From NCBI GenBank assembly GCA_026122225.1, contig JANEZZ010000728.1, positions 620,001-684,000 of the forward strand: a DNA stretch of 64,000 bases, read 5' to 3'. Positions 26,735 to 38,024 of the stretch are shown one piece after another. This DNA is from Heloderma charlesbogerti (lineage: Eukaryota; Chordata; Lepidosauria; Squamata; Helodermatidae). The notes under the pieces are model-generated. The model did not search any database, was not told the DNA's origin, and worked only from the letters and a program-made list of their open reading frames with translations. The position numbers and the translations under genes were made by a program. Every line of letters begins with the position of its first letter. The first letter of the stretch is position 1.

Positions 26735-27040
26735 CAGTAGATCATATTTAGCTTTCAGGGTATCTCTTGCTGGACTGAGCAAGATGTCTTTGCGTTTACT
26801 CCAGGGGTGTTCATCAATTTCAAGAAGCCTTGAAATGCTACACCAACAGTCAGGTTTGTTGATGAGATCAAGTTCCTCATCTGTGTTGTTAAGGAAGCAA
26901 CAATTAAAGCCTTCTATTCAAATGTGGGTATAACGTTGAATGTTGGCTTTATTAGTTTGGTTCTTGCCATGAATGGCCATCTTAAGCTGTGTAAATATAT
27001 TTTGCGGGTCAATACTACAGTTTCTATAAACATTAGATTT
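26735..27040 (-). pseudogene. Broken 5' continuation of the 25401-26654 ORF
   Basis: Read on the minus strand from 27040, one frame is open for 40 codons (contains LKMAIHGKNQTNKANIQRY), meets TGA at 26920-26918, then is open 61 codons (NNTDEELDLINKPDCWCSIS, DEHPWSKRKDILL) to TAA at 26734-26732. The frame of the downstream ORF opens at 26741 with residues such as VKRRKNSQRRTSKHL. So the two parts join if one base changed near 26735-26744. The composition looks protein-coding throughout. Splicing could explain part of it, but the only donor near 26738 would leave an intron of about 60 bases. Confidence 0.5.
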
Positions 27041-28440
27041 CTAAAGAAGCAAATTGCTCAGAGAAGGAAGTCAAATATCTAGTGAACTGGAACCATTTTA
27101 TTGAATTAAGTTGTTGTTAGCACAGTCAGAGCATATAACAATATATGCACAAGTTTAAGCAGCCACAATGCTTCCCCCCACCCCACATCTTGTTTCCCAC
27201 TCTATATGGTGGTGCTTTAGGTACCTAGGGTTGTGTAAATTCTGTTCCATCTGTGTTTCACAGGTTGTCAGGCGCCTTTCATTCCATTATCCGCCCATCA
27301 ATGGAATTGGACTTTTTTTTTTTAGAGTCCACATTTGCGCAAATTCACACATGTGAAAATGCACAAATTCATACAAAATGTACAAATTCCCCCAAAATGC
27401 ACATTTTCACTTTTGGGGGAAATGCACATTTTCATTTTTGCATACTTTTCTATGACGAAATTTGTGCAAAATTCCAAAGGTTAGAAAAACCGCCCGCAAG
27501 TCCACAGAATCTGCCCAACAGGGGCAAAGCCAGTCCAACGGGGGGGAAGCCAGTCCTCTGCAGAAGCCACAGGTCAGATTCATAAAAATTGGAACTCTTT
27601 TGGTTCCATCGTGGATTTCTCTGACATCCCTGCCTATGATGCAGATCAGCCTTCTCCTGACTGGTGCCCTCCAGATGTTTTGATCTTCAACTCTGATCAG
27701 CCCCAGCCAGCACGGCCAATAGTCAGGAATGCTGGGAATGGTCATTCAAAACATCTGGAGGGCACCAGGTAGGGGAAGGCCAATGTAGATTTGGACCAGG
27801 GATGTGGGACCCATGGTCCTTCCAATGCTGTTGGACCCCAACTCCCATCCAGCAGATATGCTAAAGGAGCCGAGTTTTAATTCTGATGCTTCCAAAGCAG
27901 TCACCTAGAGGGCGGTGCCATTGCATCTGAAGACACTGTGATGGCCCACAGAGAACAATCATGTTTCTGTAGTGCCGCAAATTGTGCCAACGTATACTGC
28001 TAGCTACTGTAACAAGGATGGCCCCTCCATGCATTTTTCTGATTCATAGTGGCATGTTTGTTTCTGTGTACATTATTTGGATTGCTAACACAATTAGAAA
28101 AGCTGGCCTATGTAGCCTTAATATGTGACAGCCCGTGGAGACAAACATGTTCTGCTCTGATGTACCTCAAAGAGGATTACCGAGTGACAAGGCAAGCAAA
28201 TGAAACAGTGCTGGAGAGTCTAATCTTGTTTTTTATTGGACAAAGGCCACCATGGCCTGGCTCCCATATGCAACATTTTCTTGCGAGTTGCCATTTAACA
28301 TCAATGCTCAGTGTGGCTCTTACCACTGTACTATCATGAGTGAAAATTGTAAAATATAAATATAAAATACAGTACAAATATTTAAAAGAATAAAATACAA
28401 TATAATGCAAAACATTAACAGTACAAGAATCGATAAAACA
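27041..28440. other. Intergenic DNA, repeats only
   Basis: 27320-27470 is a degenerate array of AAATGCACATTTTCA-like blocks with a foldback centre near 27410. 27655-27781 is a palindromic repeat, followed by a half copy at 27797-27860. 27880-28440 shows nothing recognised. Confidence 0.5.
27655..27781. repeat. Palindromic short repeat, ACTACAACTCCCATC family
   Basis: Left half GGTGCCCTCCAGATGTTTTG and right half CAAAACATCTGGAGGGCACC are perfect inverses, ending AGGGGAAGGCC. Confidence 0.8.
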
Positions 28441-29864
28441 GCCATTATAACCTAGAAATGCCTAGGAGAAAAGTCTTTGCCTGGTGCCAAAATATAACAA
28501 TGTAGGTGCCAAGTGAACCTCTTTGAGGAGTTTATTCCAGGAGTGGGGTGCCACCACTGAGAAGGCCCTCTCTCTTGTAGCCACCTGCCTAGCTTCCTTT
28601 GGTGGGGGCACCCGGGGGAGGGCCTCTGAAGATGGCCTAAGCTTCTGAGCAGGTACATGTTTGGGGAGATATGCCTTTATGCTCTGGTCCCAAGCCATTT
28701 AGCACTTTAAAGGTCAACACCAATGCTTTGAATTGGGCTTGGGAATGGACTGGAAGTCAGTGCAGCTGACAAAGCATTGGTGTCACATGGCCAAATCAGT
28801 CAGTCCCAGTTATCAGCTCTATTTTGAACTAACTGAAGTTTCTGAACCATCTCCAAAGGTAGCCCCATGTATAACACATTGTAGTAGTAGTCCAACCAAG
28901 AGGTTACCTGAGTATGGGTAACTGTTGCTGGGCTATCTCTGTCCAGATAAGGTTACAGCTGGTATATCAGCCTAAACTGATAAAAGGTGCCCCTGTCCAC
29001 AGAGGCCACCTGGGCCTCAAATGACAGCACACCCGAGCTGTGTGCCTGATCTTTCATGGAGAGTGCAACCCCATCCAGGGCAGGTTGAATGCCACTCAGC
29101 CAGGCAGATGAACCATCCACTAACAGTACCTCCATCTTATCTGGATTGACCTTCACTTTGTTGGTCCTGATCCAGTCCATTACTCTGTTAAAGCACCAAT
29201 TCAGGACATCCGCTACCTCACCTGGGTTTGAAAAGGAGAGGTATTGCTGGGTGTCATCAGCATATTGATGGACCGCAGTCCACATCCCCCGATAACCTCC
29301 CCCAGAGTTTTCATGTAGATGTTGAATAGCATGGGGGATAAAATTGAGCCCTGTGGAACCCTGTGACATACTTGCCACAGAAGAGAGCAATTATCCCCCA
29401 GCACCAACTTCTGGAAGTGACTGTTCAAATAGGAATGGAACCACCATAAAGTAATCCTCCCAACCCAGACAGAAGCTCCAAAAGCATACCATGATCAATG
29501 GTATTGAAAGTCACTGAAAGGTCCAGGACAACCAACAGGGTCGCACTCCCCCATCTCTCTCTTGGCAAAGGTAATCCCACAGGGTGACCGAGCCAATTTC
29601 TGCCCCAAAACTGGGCCTAAAGCTGGATTGAAATGGATCTAGAAAATCACCATCCAAGAGTTGATCAGCAACCACATACTCAAGCACCTTGCCCAAAAGG
29701 GGATGTTAGAAGCTAGCCTATAATTGTTCTCCACTTCTGGGTCTAGGTTAGGTTTCTTAGGAGTGGCCTGATTACTGCCTCTTTTAAGGAGGCTGGTTCT
29801 GCTCCCTCTCCCAAGGAGGAATTTAGAACCTCCCAGACCCAACTGACCATCCCCTCCTTATTAG

Positions 29865-31035
29865 TAGGGATGTCAGAGAATTCCGCCACGGATCTCGGTG
29901 AGGCCGAATGCCAGTGCATTCAGCCCCCCGAAATCCGTGGTGGAACGAAGCCCTTGCCCCCCACCCCACGAAAGGCGCGCGAAATGGAGCACTTACCTGC
30001 TGCCGTCCGCGCTGACTTGCGAATGGCGGCCTCGCTGCAGCCACCATTTGCTTCCTCATCATAGCTGTGATAGACTACATAAATAATTATGTAGCCTATC
30101 ACGGCTAACGCAGGGATGCCATTTGCGTCCCTGTGGAGGCCATGATAGGCTACATAAGTATTTACGTAGCCTTTCACGGCAATCTAAAAAAAAAACAGCG
30201 CATGCAAATGGCGGCGGCTATGGCAGCTGCCGTTTGCATTCCCTTTTTTTTTGCTGTTTTAGCCTACGTAAATATTTATGTAAGCTGTTATGGCAGAAAA
30301 AAGGGGAGCGCAAATAGCGTAGTGGGTGCTATTTGCATTCCCCTTGTTTTTCACCGCAATAGCTTACGTAAATATTTACGGAGGCTAAAACGGCGGGGGG
30401 GGGAGGAACGCAAATGGCGCCAACTACGCTATTTGCGTTCCTCTTTTTTTCATCTTAATAGCTTACGTAAATATTTACGGAGGCTAAAACGGGGGGGGAA
30501 GAACGCAAATGGCGCCCACTACGCTATTTGCGTTCCCCTTTTTTTCATCTTAATAGCTTATGTAAATATTTACGGAGGCTAAAACGGCGGGGGGGAAAGG
30601 AACGCAAATGGCGCCCACTACGCTATTTGCGTTCCCCTTTTTTTCATCTTAATAGCTTACGTAAATATTTACGGAGGCTAAAACGGCGGGGGGGGAAGGA
30701 ACACAAATGGCGCCCACTACGCTATTTGCGTTCCCCTTTTTTTTCATCTTAATAGCTTACGTAAATATTTACGGAGGCTAAAATGGCTAAAAAAAGGGAA
30801 CACAAATGGCGGCTGCCATAGCCACCGCCATTTGCATACGCTGTTGTTGTTGTTTTTTTGCCTGCAGGCTGCCCAGCGGCCGGATGTCCAGCTGCGGGCG
30901 GTCTCAGCCAGCTGCTGCACGGAATATCCGTGGAGCAGAGCCGGCCGGATTAGGATTTCGGGGGGAGGTGCGGAGCGCCTCCCTCCCACCGCGAATCACC
31001 CCGTCGAAAAGGTAAGTGACTTTCGTACATCCCTA
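29865..31035. mobile_element. hAT-like non-autonomous element with internal palindromic array
   Basis: Termini TAGGGATGT (29865-29873) and ACATCCCTA (31027-31035) are inverted, and the 8 bases CTTATTAG flank both ends exactly (29857-29864 and 31036-31043). Eight-base duplications are the hAT hallmark. The ends are CpG-rich. The core is a tandem array (about 30260-30790). It has no transposase-like frame, so it must have moved in trans. It interrupts the L2-like LINE, whose RPSWLV coding block resumes after it, so it is the younger insertion. Confidence 0.92.
30260..30790. repeat. 99-base tandem repeat of two palindromes inside the hAT element
   Basis: The palindrome CGTAAATATTTACG recurs at 30267 (last bases varied), 30367, 30466, 30561 (first base changed), 30660 and 30760: spacings 100, 99, 95, 99, 100. 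Between copies each unit has AGGCTAAAACGG, a G-run, and a hairpin made of GGAACGCAAATGGCGCC and GCTATTTGCGTTCC. Units are near-identical, so the expansion is recent or homogenised. Similar but shorter TACGTA palindromes lie at 30078-30170. Confidence 0.93.
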
Positions 31036-31762
31036 CTTATTAGATATAACAAGCCAAGAGGGTCGAGGGTTCATCATCCGAGTGGCTCGTCCAACTTGTC
31101 GAAGTGCTTTGTCTGCATCCTCATGCCTTAACAACCGAAACTCCCCTGGACCAGATGGTGCTCTGGACATCTCCATTAAAGGAACTGCACAAATAGGGGA
31201 GTCTAAGTCATGCCGAATATGAGAGATTTTATCTTCAAAGTGTCATGCAAATTTACCACAGAGAGCTGTTGAGGGTGTGACCAATTCCCTGTCAGGGTCA
31301 GATTGTAATAACCCCTCCATCACCTGAAACAGCTCTGCTGAGTGACACTGGAAGATGCAGCGGAGATGGAAAAGAACTTCTTCTTTGCTGCCCCCGCTGC
31401 CACACAGTAGGTCAATAAAGAGCTCTAACCAGGGTTCGGACAGATTCAGCACAAGTCTTTCTCCACTTGTATTCCAGCCAATGTACTCTTGCTTCATTGC
31501 TCTCAGCTCCAAGGTCTACCAACGAGCTAATTTGGCTCTGCCAAGGTGGAGAGGACATTTGGGTGTGATCGGGCCAAGTGCTTCGTCAATTCCACATCCC
31601 ATGGCGTGACCAGGGTTTCAACAGGAGCACCAGTCATACCACCTGGAAAATCCCCCAGAGCCCTTTGGAAGCTACTTGGCTCCATTAGTCTCCAAGGGCT
31701 GCATTTCCCACAGCAGACAGCCAGGTTCCTACAGGACTCTGGGAAGCTGGATGTGAGCACAT

Positions 31763-32060
31763 CAGTGCCCTCCGGCTGCTGTTTCCCAGCATCTGCTATT
31801 CAGAGGCTTGCTGCCTCTGACTGTGGCGGTAAGCATCCAGCCGTCATGGTGAGCAGCCACTGAGAGCCTTCTCTTCCACTGGTGTGTCGAATTTTAAAGC
31901 CGTCCACATCGGGGGCCATCCCTACGTCTTTGTGGCTGTGAGTTCCATATGTTACCTAGGCACTGTGTGGGGAAGGATGTTGCTTTTGTCTGTTCTGGAC
32001 CTCCCACCAAGTAGCTTCGTGGGATGATTCTGGGTTCTGGTGTTATGAAAGGGGGGGGAC
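31763..32060 (-). mobile_element. LINE 3' fragment, same family as 55430-55850
   Basis: Shares with 55430-55850 the blocks GGCTTGCTGCCTCTGA, CTGTTCTGGACCTCCCACCA-like and GGTTCTGGTGTTATGA. On the minus strand the family encodes the end of a retroelement ORF (KLWNSL type). More diverged than the other copy. Confidence 0.55.
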
Positions 32061-32498
32061 CACCCCCGCTCCCCCTCCCTCCACAGCATGCATTACTTAC
32101 CAAGGCCCTCACACTTCTAAGGGCCCCACTGTCGAGACCTAGAACCCTCCTCCTCCTGGGTATCCCTGCCTGATCACCTGTCCTCTGTGCTCATGCAAGC
32201 AGTGACCAGAGCGAACAGATGGAGCAGCTGCATCCTGCGCTTGCCTTGCACTCTCCCTCTGGGTGCTTGTACGGATCAAGGACAGAGCAAGCAAATGAAC
32301 AGCAGTGACAGTGGTGAGAGGGCAGCCCCTTCAGAAAGGGGAACCCATGGAGTGTCTCTTGCCCAACAACCCCTCAAAACCTGGAGCTGATGCTGCTTAG
32401 TCATGTCCCTTATCTGCCTTTCTTTGAAAAACCCAAAAGTCTGAAACATCGTCATCTTTCCTCGTAGAAAAATTGCCCCTTGATCATTTTGGCACCTT

Positions 32499-32578
32499 GG
32501 ATAGCTCCTTTAGAGTTCTGACTGGTTCTGACAGATTCACCGCCCCACTGAGATCGGAGCCGCCAGCCTCCGCTGCAT
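32499..32578. repeat. Half copy of the CAGTGGAG palindromic element
   Basis: TTGGATAGCTCCTTTAGAGT through CCCCACTGAGATCGGAGC and GCCAGCCTCCGCTG matches the right half of 47079-47301. Confidence 0.65.
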
Positions 32579-33614
32579 TTTGGTTTCCCATTTCTGCACC
32601 TTCTCCTGATCTGCAGTATCCTTTTTGAGAAAGCAAGACCAGGACTGTGCACAGGTCCCATTGGCTCCATGGGACTCAACAGTGACTATCCTTTGGGTAC
32701 TGCTTTCTTATACTTCAGGAACTTTTAGGTTTTTTGCTCTTTATATATTGAATCTGAAGAGACAAAGCAACAAGAGTTGTTCAGTGCTGAACTGATGGTT
32801 TATTTGCCAATGTCATACACTTTGTAGAAAGGGATCCCAAGGGATTCTTGATGAAATGCCAGTCTGAAGCACTGAAACCAGCAGGGAAAATGTCCAAGAA
32901 TATTCTTTAAATGACAGCTGGATGAAATATATCAGTTCATTAAATAGAATGATTAAAAATGAGATTGTAACCCATCAATGTGACAGAGTTATTCCACCAT
33001 ATGGTTTGCTGATGGCCTCTTTGAACTGGACATACATGTTACAGTGACCATGTGAACTGGATTTGAAACCACCTCTGTATGATCATCTTTTCATGCAGTG
33101 GCTGTAACATATGAAGATGTTTAACACTTGAAATCGCCCAACTCATCATATGCTGAGTCTCAGTTTCACTGCCGGAAGTTGCTGGTGTTGGCTGATGCTG
33201 GCATGGCAACTCTCTGTGTGAACAAAGGTGCAGTTAGCCTCTCTTTTACAATCAGCAAAATTGGCACCAGGGGATCATCACACACATGCACAGTCATTAT
33301 TTCAAGGACCTTCCATGCGCTGGCTGTGATGTATACACCAGTTTTGCATCTCTGTCTTAATTGGCATTTGTGGAGGACTTTTACAGATATGTAAGAAAAT
33401 TTTAAGTATAATATATGCTAAACGCAAAGTACCGTGGGTTGAACTTCTGTGGTGACTTCTTAAATCATTACGTCAGTCTGCATCCTTTCTCTTGTTGGTT
33501 ACTATGTTGTAAACAGCTGCAGTAATGTAAAAAAAGAGAGGAAAGTCTTCTGATAAGAATATGGCCAGAATTCACTGATAAGATTGCATTAATAAAATAA
33601 CAATGCAAAATATC

Positions 33615-33748
33615 AACCTTCCCTAACCTGGTGTCCTCAACATGTTTTGAACTACAACTCCCATCTTCCCCACTCAGCATTGCCATGCTGGTTGGGGATG
33701 ATGGGAGTTGTACCACTATATCTCTGGAGGAGACCAGATTGCAGAAGA
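33615..33748. repeat. Palindromic short repeat, ACTACAACTCCCATC family
   Basis: GAACTACAACTCCCATCTTC on the left is mirrored by GATGATGGGAGTTGTAC on the right; edges CCTTCCCTAACCTGGTG and AGACCAGATTGCAGAAG. Confidence 0.75.
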
Positions 33749-34524
33749 GTGTACTACATTATAAATGGAAAAGTAAGTATCTTGGACCTGGCAAAGAGCT
33801 CTGTACTTTTTTTGTTTAATGTTCATGTGTCCTACAGATGTTAGTCTGTATATAAGCAGGGCTGCATGTGCTCTGTGTGAAACATATTTCGATTCTGCAA
33901 CCTAAAGAAGTGTAATTCTGCAAGCTGGTTAAATTATTCAAATTCAGCCAAGTCGCAACATTTATTGCATCTGCTTCTGATGGGGAAGCTTGAAGAGCAG
34001 CAAAGCACTGAAGCCCTGCCCAACAGAGAGCTTTCTCAGCTCCCATTCTCTAGGCTTCTGGGATCTCATAAAATATGTGCCACACATATTTTCAAATCCA
34101 TTTTTATAACTGTCTTGTTTGCCTTGAAATGAAAGCTGAGATTCTCTGGATGCTGAATCCCATACCAAATATAAAATTCTGTGAACAACTTGGTCCAGTC
34201 TTTAAGCACTGTGAAGACTCATTCATTTCAGTGAAAAAGACATAAGCGTGTTCTTTCACTCTCCTGTGTGTATTGAAAACATCATCAGAGTGATCTCCCG
34301 TGTTAATCTGCACATGCACTATCATAAAATACACACAGTTATTAAGATTACAGATTTTCTGTCACTTTAGTTTGAATTGGTGATCTCTCTACAGAAGAGA
34401 CATATATCTGAAGATAATATGAAATGACAGTCAAACATAGATATATTTTTCTTGTTTTTTAAAAAATCTGAATATATCTGAACATAAACTTTCCCATAGA
34501 TTACAAAATAACAATATTTAACAT

Positions 34525-34765
34525 CTATGTAGTGCTTTCAAGTGTTCAAAGCATTTCATATCATGCATTATCTAGTGAAAATCCTTACAACAACCCTGTA
34601 AGGTAAATCATTATTATCATCTTCAATTATTGCAGATGGGGGTCTGGGGGGGGGGGGCAGCTTACCTAGGCCAGTTTGTGAGTTCATGGCAGAGGTGAGA
34701 CTCAAACCAGGGACTTCCTGATTCATAACTCAGCCTCTTTTGTGGCTACACCACACCTCCTCTCT
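34525..34765 (-). mobile_element. MIR-like SINE relic
   Basis: Plus strand TCCTTACAACAACCCTGTAA, ATTATTATCATCTTCA, then GCAGAGGTGAGACTCAAACC and GTGGCTACACCAC: the inverse of a MIR-type core SINE with its tRNA head, old and diverged. Confidence 0.6.
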
Positions 34766-35547
34766 TAATAAACCCCTGAGATGTAGCCACTTAACAGCCC
34801 AGGAAGACGTTACTCTGCATGAACACACAAGTGGAATGGTGTTTGTGCGGATGGATCCAATTTCTTAAAAAAGGAACTCATTTGTTGTGGCTGATCTACC
34901 CTACAGCAGTGTCCGGAGAGAATGCCAAAGCTAGCCCAGATCATAGGAACCCCTGACTTCCATTGCACATTAAACACATAGCAAGAACTCTATAAATTAG
35001 TATCTCTTTTGCTGAAAGGGGAGACAGCTGGAAAAGCACATAAACTGCATTTTGTTCAAACAAATGTGAATTTTAAAGTTAAGAACAATGAACACCTCAC
35101 TGGACAGTATCAGGATATGGGAAGAAAGCACACAATCATGAGGAGTGGATCTTTGTAGAAGGTCCATTTGTAGAAGGTCCCAGATAATGGTGATGATGGG
35201 GTGCTCATCAGTAGCCTGTAGGATCTCAGCAGGTTTCTTCCAGCCACAACTCCTATGTAGGGGTTGATCAAAATGTACATGTACACATATGGTATAGTCC
35301 CCTCAAATTAATTTACCACTTCAGAGGGCATGTGCTATTTCAAAGTTCACTCACATCTCTTGGCTATCTCCCTGATGTCTAAACTTTCCACATGCAGAAA
35401 GATGTTGAACATGAGAGGACTATACCACATTAAGAGCCTGCACATATTAATTGTCTCTATAAAAGGCTAGTAGGCAAATTCCCATAAAGTCTCAGCACAA
35501 AATGCTAATATTGCCCAGCTCTACTTCTCATCATCATCTCAGACAGG

Positions 35548-36510
35548 GCCTGCAGTCTTAGAGTGTCTGGGCATGGTGCGGAGAGGATACAGGCAAACTG
35601 ACTGAAGCTGAATCCAGAACAGAACAAGAACTGGCTCATGAAGGTTGTTAGATGTCATAACCTAGAGAGGACAGGGTTGATAGCAGTCCCTATGGCTGGC
35701 GGGTTTTAATCTCTCCTGGTGACACAGGTTTGCGGCCCTTGGACACTCTTAGAACCTTCATGTGATCAGATTTGCCTTTGACTGCCTCCACTTCGTAGGA
35801 AGGCTGCCGCCCTTGTTGTCAGAGACAGACGTTCATGCCTTTGCAACCTCAAAGCTAAACCACCACAGTGCACTTGACGTGGGGTTGAGCTTGGTCGGTG
35901 TTCTGAAGCTTCCACTGATATAGAACACAACCACATACCTCATTTCAGAGGTGAGTTATGGGAGATGTTACAATGAATGCAGTTGGCATGCTGTTGTCTT
36001 CTGGGTGTAATTTGACGTTGCTAATTTTGATCGATAAAGCACTGAATGTGTTGGTTCTAGCATATATGTGAACTCTAGTTCTGTAAGAGTTAGGATTCTC
36101 TAATGGAAAGTTCTCCCCACCCCCATGAAACTGCGGCCTGGGTTATGCTCCATTAATAGATGGGGATCTGAAGCAAGGAATGGAAGGAGTTAATGAGCAA
36201 CCTTTCTCCATGGGACTTATCCTCCACAGCCCAAACACTATTATTTACTTTAAAAGTGAGAAAGACCTGTGCAGATGAACAAATGAGTAGTGCTCCTAAA
36301 AGGTGCCCACTTACACATTACCAAAAAGATAGGAATGTATCACCAAAAAAGAGGGCACCAATTGGCATGGGCAAAAGTATATGTCTGGGTGCAAATTTAG
36401 AAATAATGTCTAAAATTTCAATAGAAATGCAGCGCATCTCAGTATAGCCTGCAGTCTTAGAGTGCCTGGGCATGGTGCGGAGAGGGCATGGTGGAAGACT
36501 GACTAGGTGA
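35548..36510. repeat. Direct repeat pair, about 900 bases apart
   Basis: GCCTGCAGTCTTAGAGTG then T or C then CTGGGCATGGTGCGGAGAGG occurs at about 35549-35589 and 36449-36488, with one mismatch in roughly 40 bases. The second copy continues into GTGGAAGACTGACTAGGTGA, which resembles 54239-54265. Class unknown. Confidence 0.7.
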
Positions 36511-36628
36511 CCTCTGTGCCAGCCTGTTCAGTCTGCTCTCCAAGTGCTCACGGTGGATGGGCAACTTCAAATCTCTGCTCTCCTTCCTGATGGCTCTTCG
36601 ATTTTCCACCAGACTCAGACTGCACACC

Positions 36629-37215
36629 TGTCAGGATTCCTTTTGCCCCCACTTAACTTCAAGCACCCAAGCATACACAGACAAGAGGCTTCAGTCTACA
36701 GCTTTTAATCCATTACTTCACAGGGTTATACAGATGCAAATTCTCAGTGACTCTCAGTCTACAAGGAAATGCCTTCAGGGGGTTCAGAAGGTAGTTACGA
36801 AAGTTGCCCGCTGTTTGAAGAGGGAGGCAGTCTCACTAGCCTAACTTAAGTGGGGGGGAGGTCTCCCTCTCTCCCTCTCCCTCTCCCTCTCTCTCTCATG
36901 AGGCTTCTAAGCACAGCTTTTCATGCAAGGCCAATTGGGTAGACCGCCCCTGCCTTCTCTCTCTTTGCTCTGCACCTGTGCCTGGCGTCTATTAAATCAC
37001 ACTCCCCAAACCCCACCTCCCCTGTTTGCTGTCTCTCATGGGGGGAGGGGGTGAAGAGAGACCCTCATCCTCCACTAGGTGGACCTTTGAAACCTGAAGA
37101 GCCTGCCTAGTCATGTCTGGACTAGCCTAAAAAAAATACCTCCCCCGTGTCTGGCAGTTCTCCTCCGGAACCTGAACTGCTATCCCACTCCCTGCGCCCA
37201 GAAACACCCCTGACA
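36629..37215. mobile_element. Solo LTR with perfect 5-base target duplication
   Basis: Begins TGTCAGG and ends CCTGACA. ACACC flanks it on both sides (36624-36628 and 37216-37220). A CT-rich microsatellite (36862-36898) lies inside. Shares GCTTTTAATCC and CTGAACTGCT blocks with the solo LTR at 12213-12748, so the same family, diverged. No internal region remains. Confidence 0.85.
36862..36898. repeat. CCCTCT microsatellite
   Basis: CTCCCT/CT tandem tract within the solo LTR. Confidence 0.9.
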
Positions 37216-38024
37216 ACACCTCTTTGAACAGAGGACGCCTCTTCAGGGAGAGGCCTGGCTTCTGTGAAGTAGGATATCTGGCCATGACTCCCTACAATGA
37301 TTTCCCATTAAACAAGGTTGGCTGTGCTGGTTACAGGGTTTGGGGTGGGGAGTGGGGGGGGGTCAGTGACCTTTGGTCCATGTTCAGCCCCACATCCTCA
37401 TCTTTGCTGCTGTTGCTGATGTTCATGCGCTTGCCTCTTTCCCAGGGCCCAGACAGCACCACCACCCAGAGAGAGAGGCCAAGGGCTGCAGAGAGGATAG
37501 CTCCTTCTCCTTGATCCTCTCACACCTAGCTTGCAGAGGGCAGATGCTCAGGCAGCAGCAGCAAGGAGGTGGGGCAGCAGGGCCAAGAGGCTCCAGGTCC
37601 AGCTGGGCCCTCAGCAGCTGCCCAATGATTCCAGCCCTTGGCACTGGGCCTGAGGACTGAGGGAGGCTTCTTTTAAAAGGCAGCGCAGGCCCATAATACC
37701 GACACACACTGGTGGATGCCTCAAGACTGTTTTTTTGTTATTTCTTTGCAAGATCATTGCTAAGATAACCAGCACCATCCTAAAATGGATAACCTCCCAG
37801 CACACCTATGCAAACCCTGCAAGATGATGATACAGAGCAATCATAAGGTGGGGATCTGAAATGAGACAGGATGTAGTCTAATATCAAGGCACAGCATCAC
37901 TATTTGACACACGCTTGGGGGAAGCAGGAAACATCACAAAAGTTGACTCTACACAATATAGAGTGTTCTCTTATATGATAATCTTGAGGGTGCCTACAGA
38001 CACAGCTAAAGACAGGGGTACGAG

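Larger units (their letters stand above)
28445..31760 (-). mobile_element. L2-like LINE, degenerate, split by a nested hAT element
   Basis: On the minus strand the region encodes, in order, a linker with HLARSHPNVLSTLAEPN and PGGMTGAPVETL (31760-31530), DLDSPICAVP and RPSWLV (31240-31045), then, after the 29865-31035 insertion, FDPFQSSFRP, VPQGSILSPMLFNIYM, HQYADDTQQYLSFS with the RT active site (about 29250-29270), KVNPDKMEVLLVDGSS and FEAQVASVDRGTFYQ, and near 28600 a 3' region with [14 protein letters not shown]. Frames are broken many times, so it is inactive. The block order matches the L2 clade; CR1-superfamily is certain, L2 itself likely. Confidence 0.8.
32061..36628. other. Intergenic DNA, mostly unrecognised
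   Basis: Apart from the repeats listed separately (32499, 33615, 34525, and the direct repeat at 35548 and 36449), there is no recognisable gene, RNA or mobile element. 32700-33600 and 34770-35540 look like plain AT-rich unique DNA. Confidence 0.5.

Noticed and set aside
30133..30752. 149- and 74-codon frames with repeating RKYLRRLKRRGG peptides
   Set aside because: They are translations of the 99-base tandem array inside the hAT-like element; the repetition comes from DNA amplification, not from a repeat protein.
29865..31035. The evenly spaced palindromes as a CRISPR array
   Set aside because: Genomic context is vertebrate, there are no cas genes, the intervals between palindromes are near-identical rather than unique spacers, and the block is bounded by transposon ends.
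36557..37660. Apparent plus-strand frames at 36.5-37.7 kb as exons of a gene
   Set aside because: The first overlap the solo LTR; those at 37.2-37.7 kb are open on both strands in GC-rich, CAG-rich sequence without splice-consistent similarity to any family I know.
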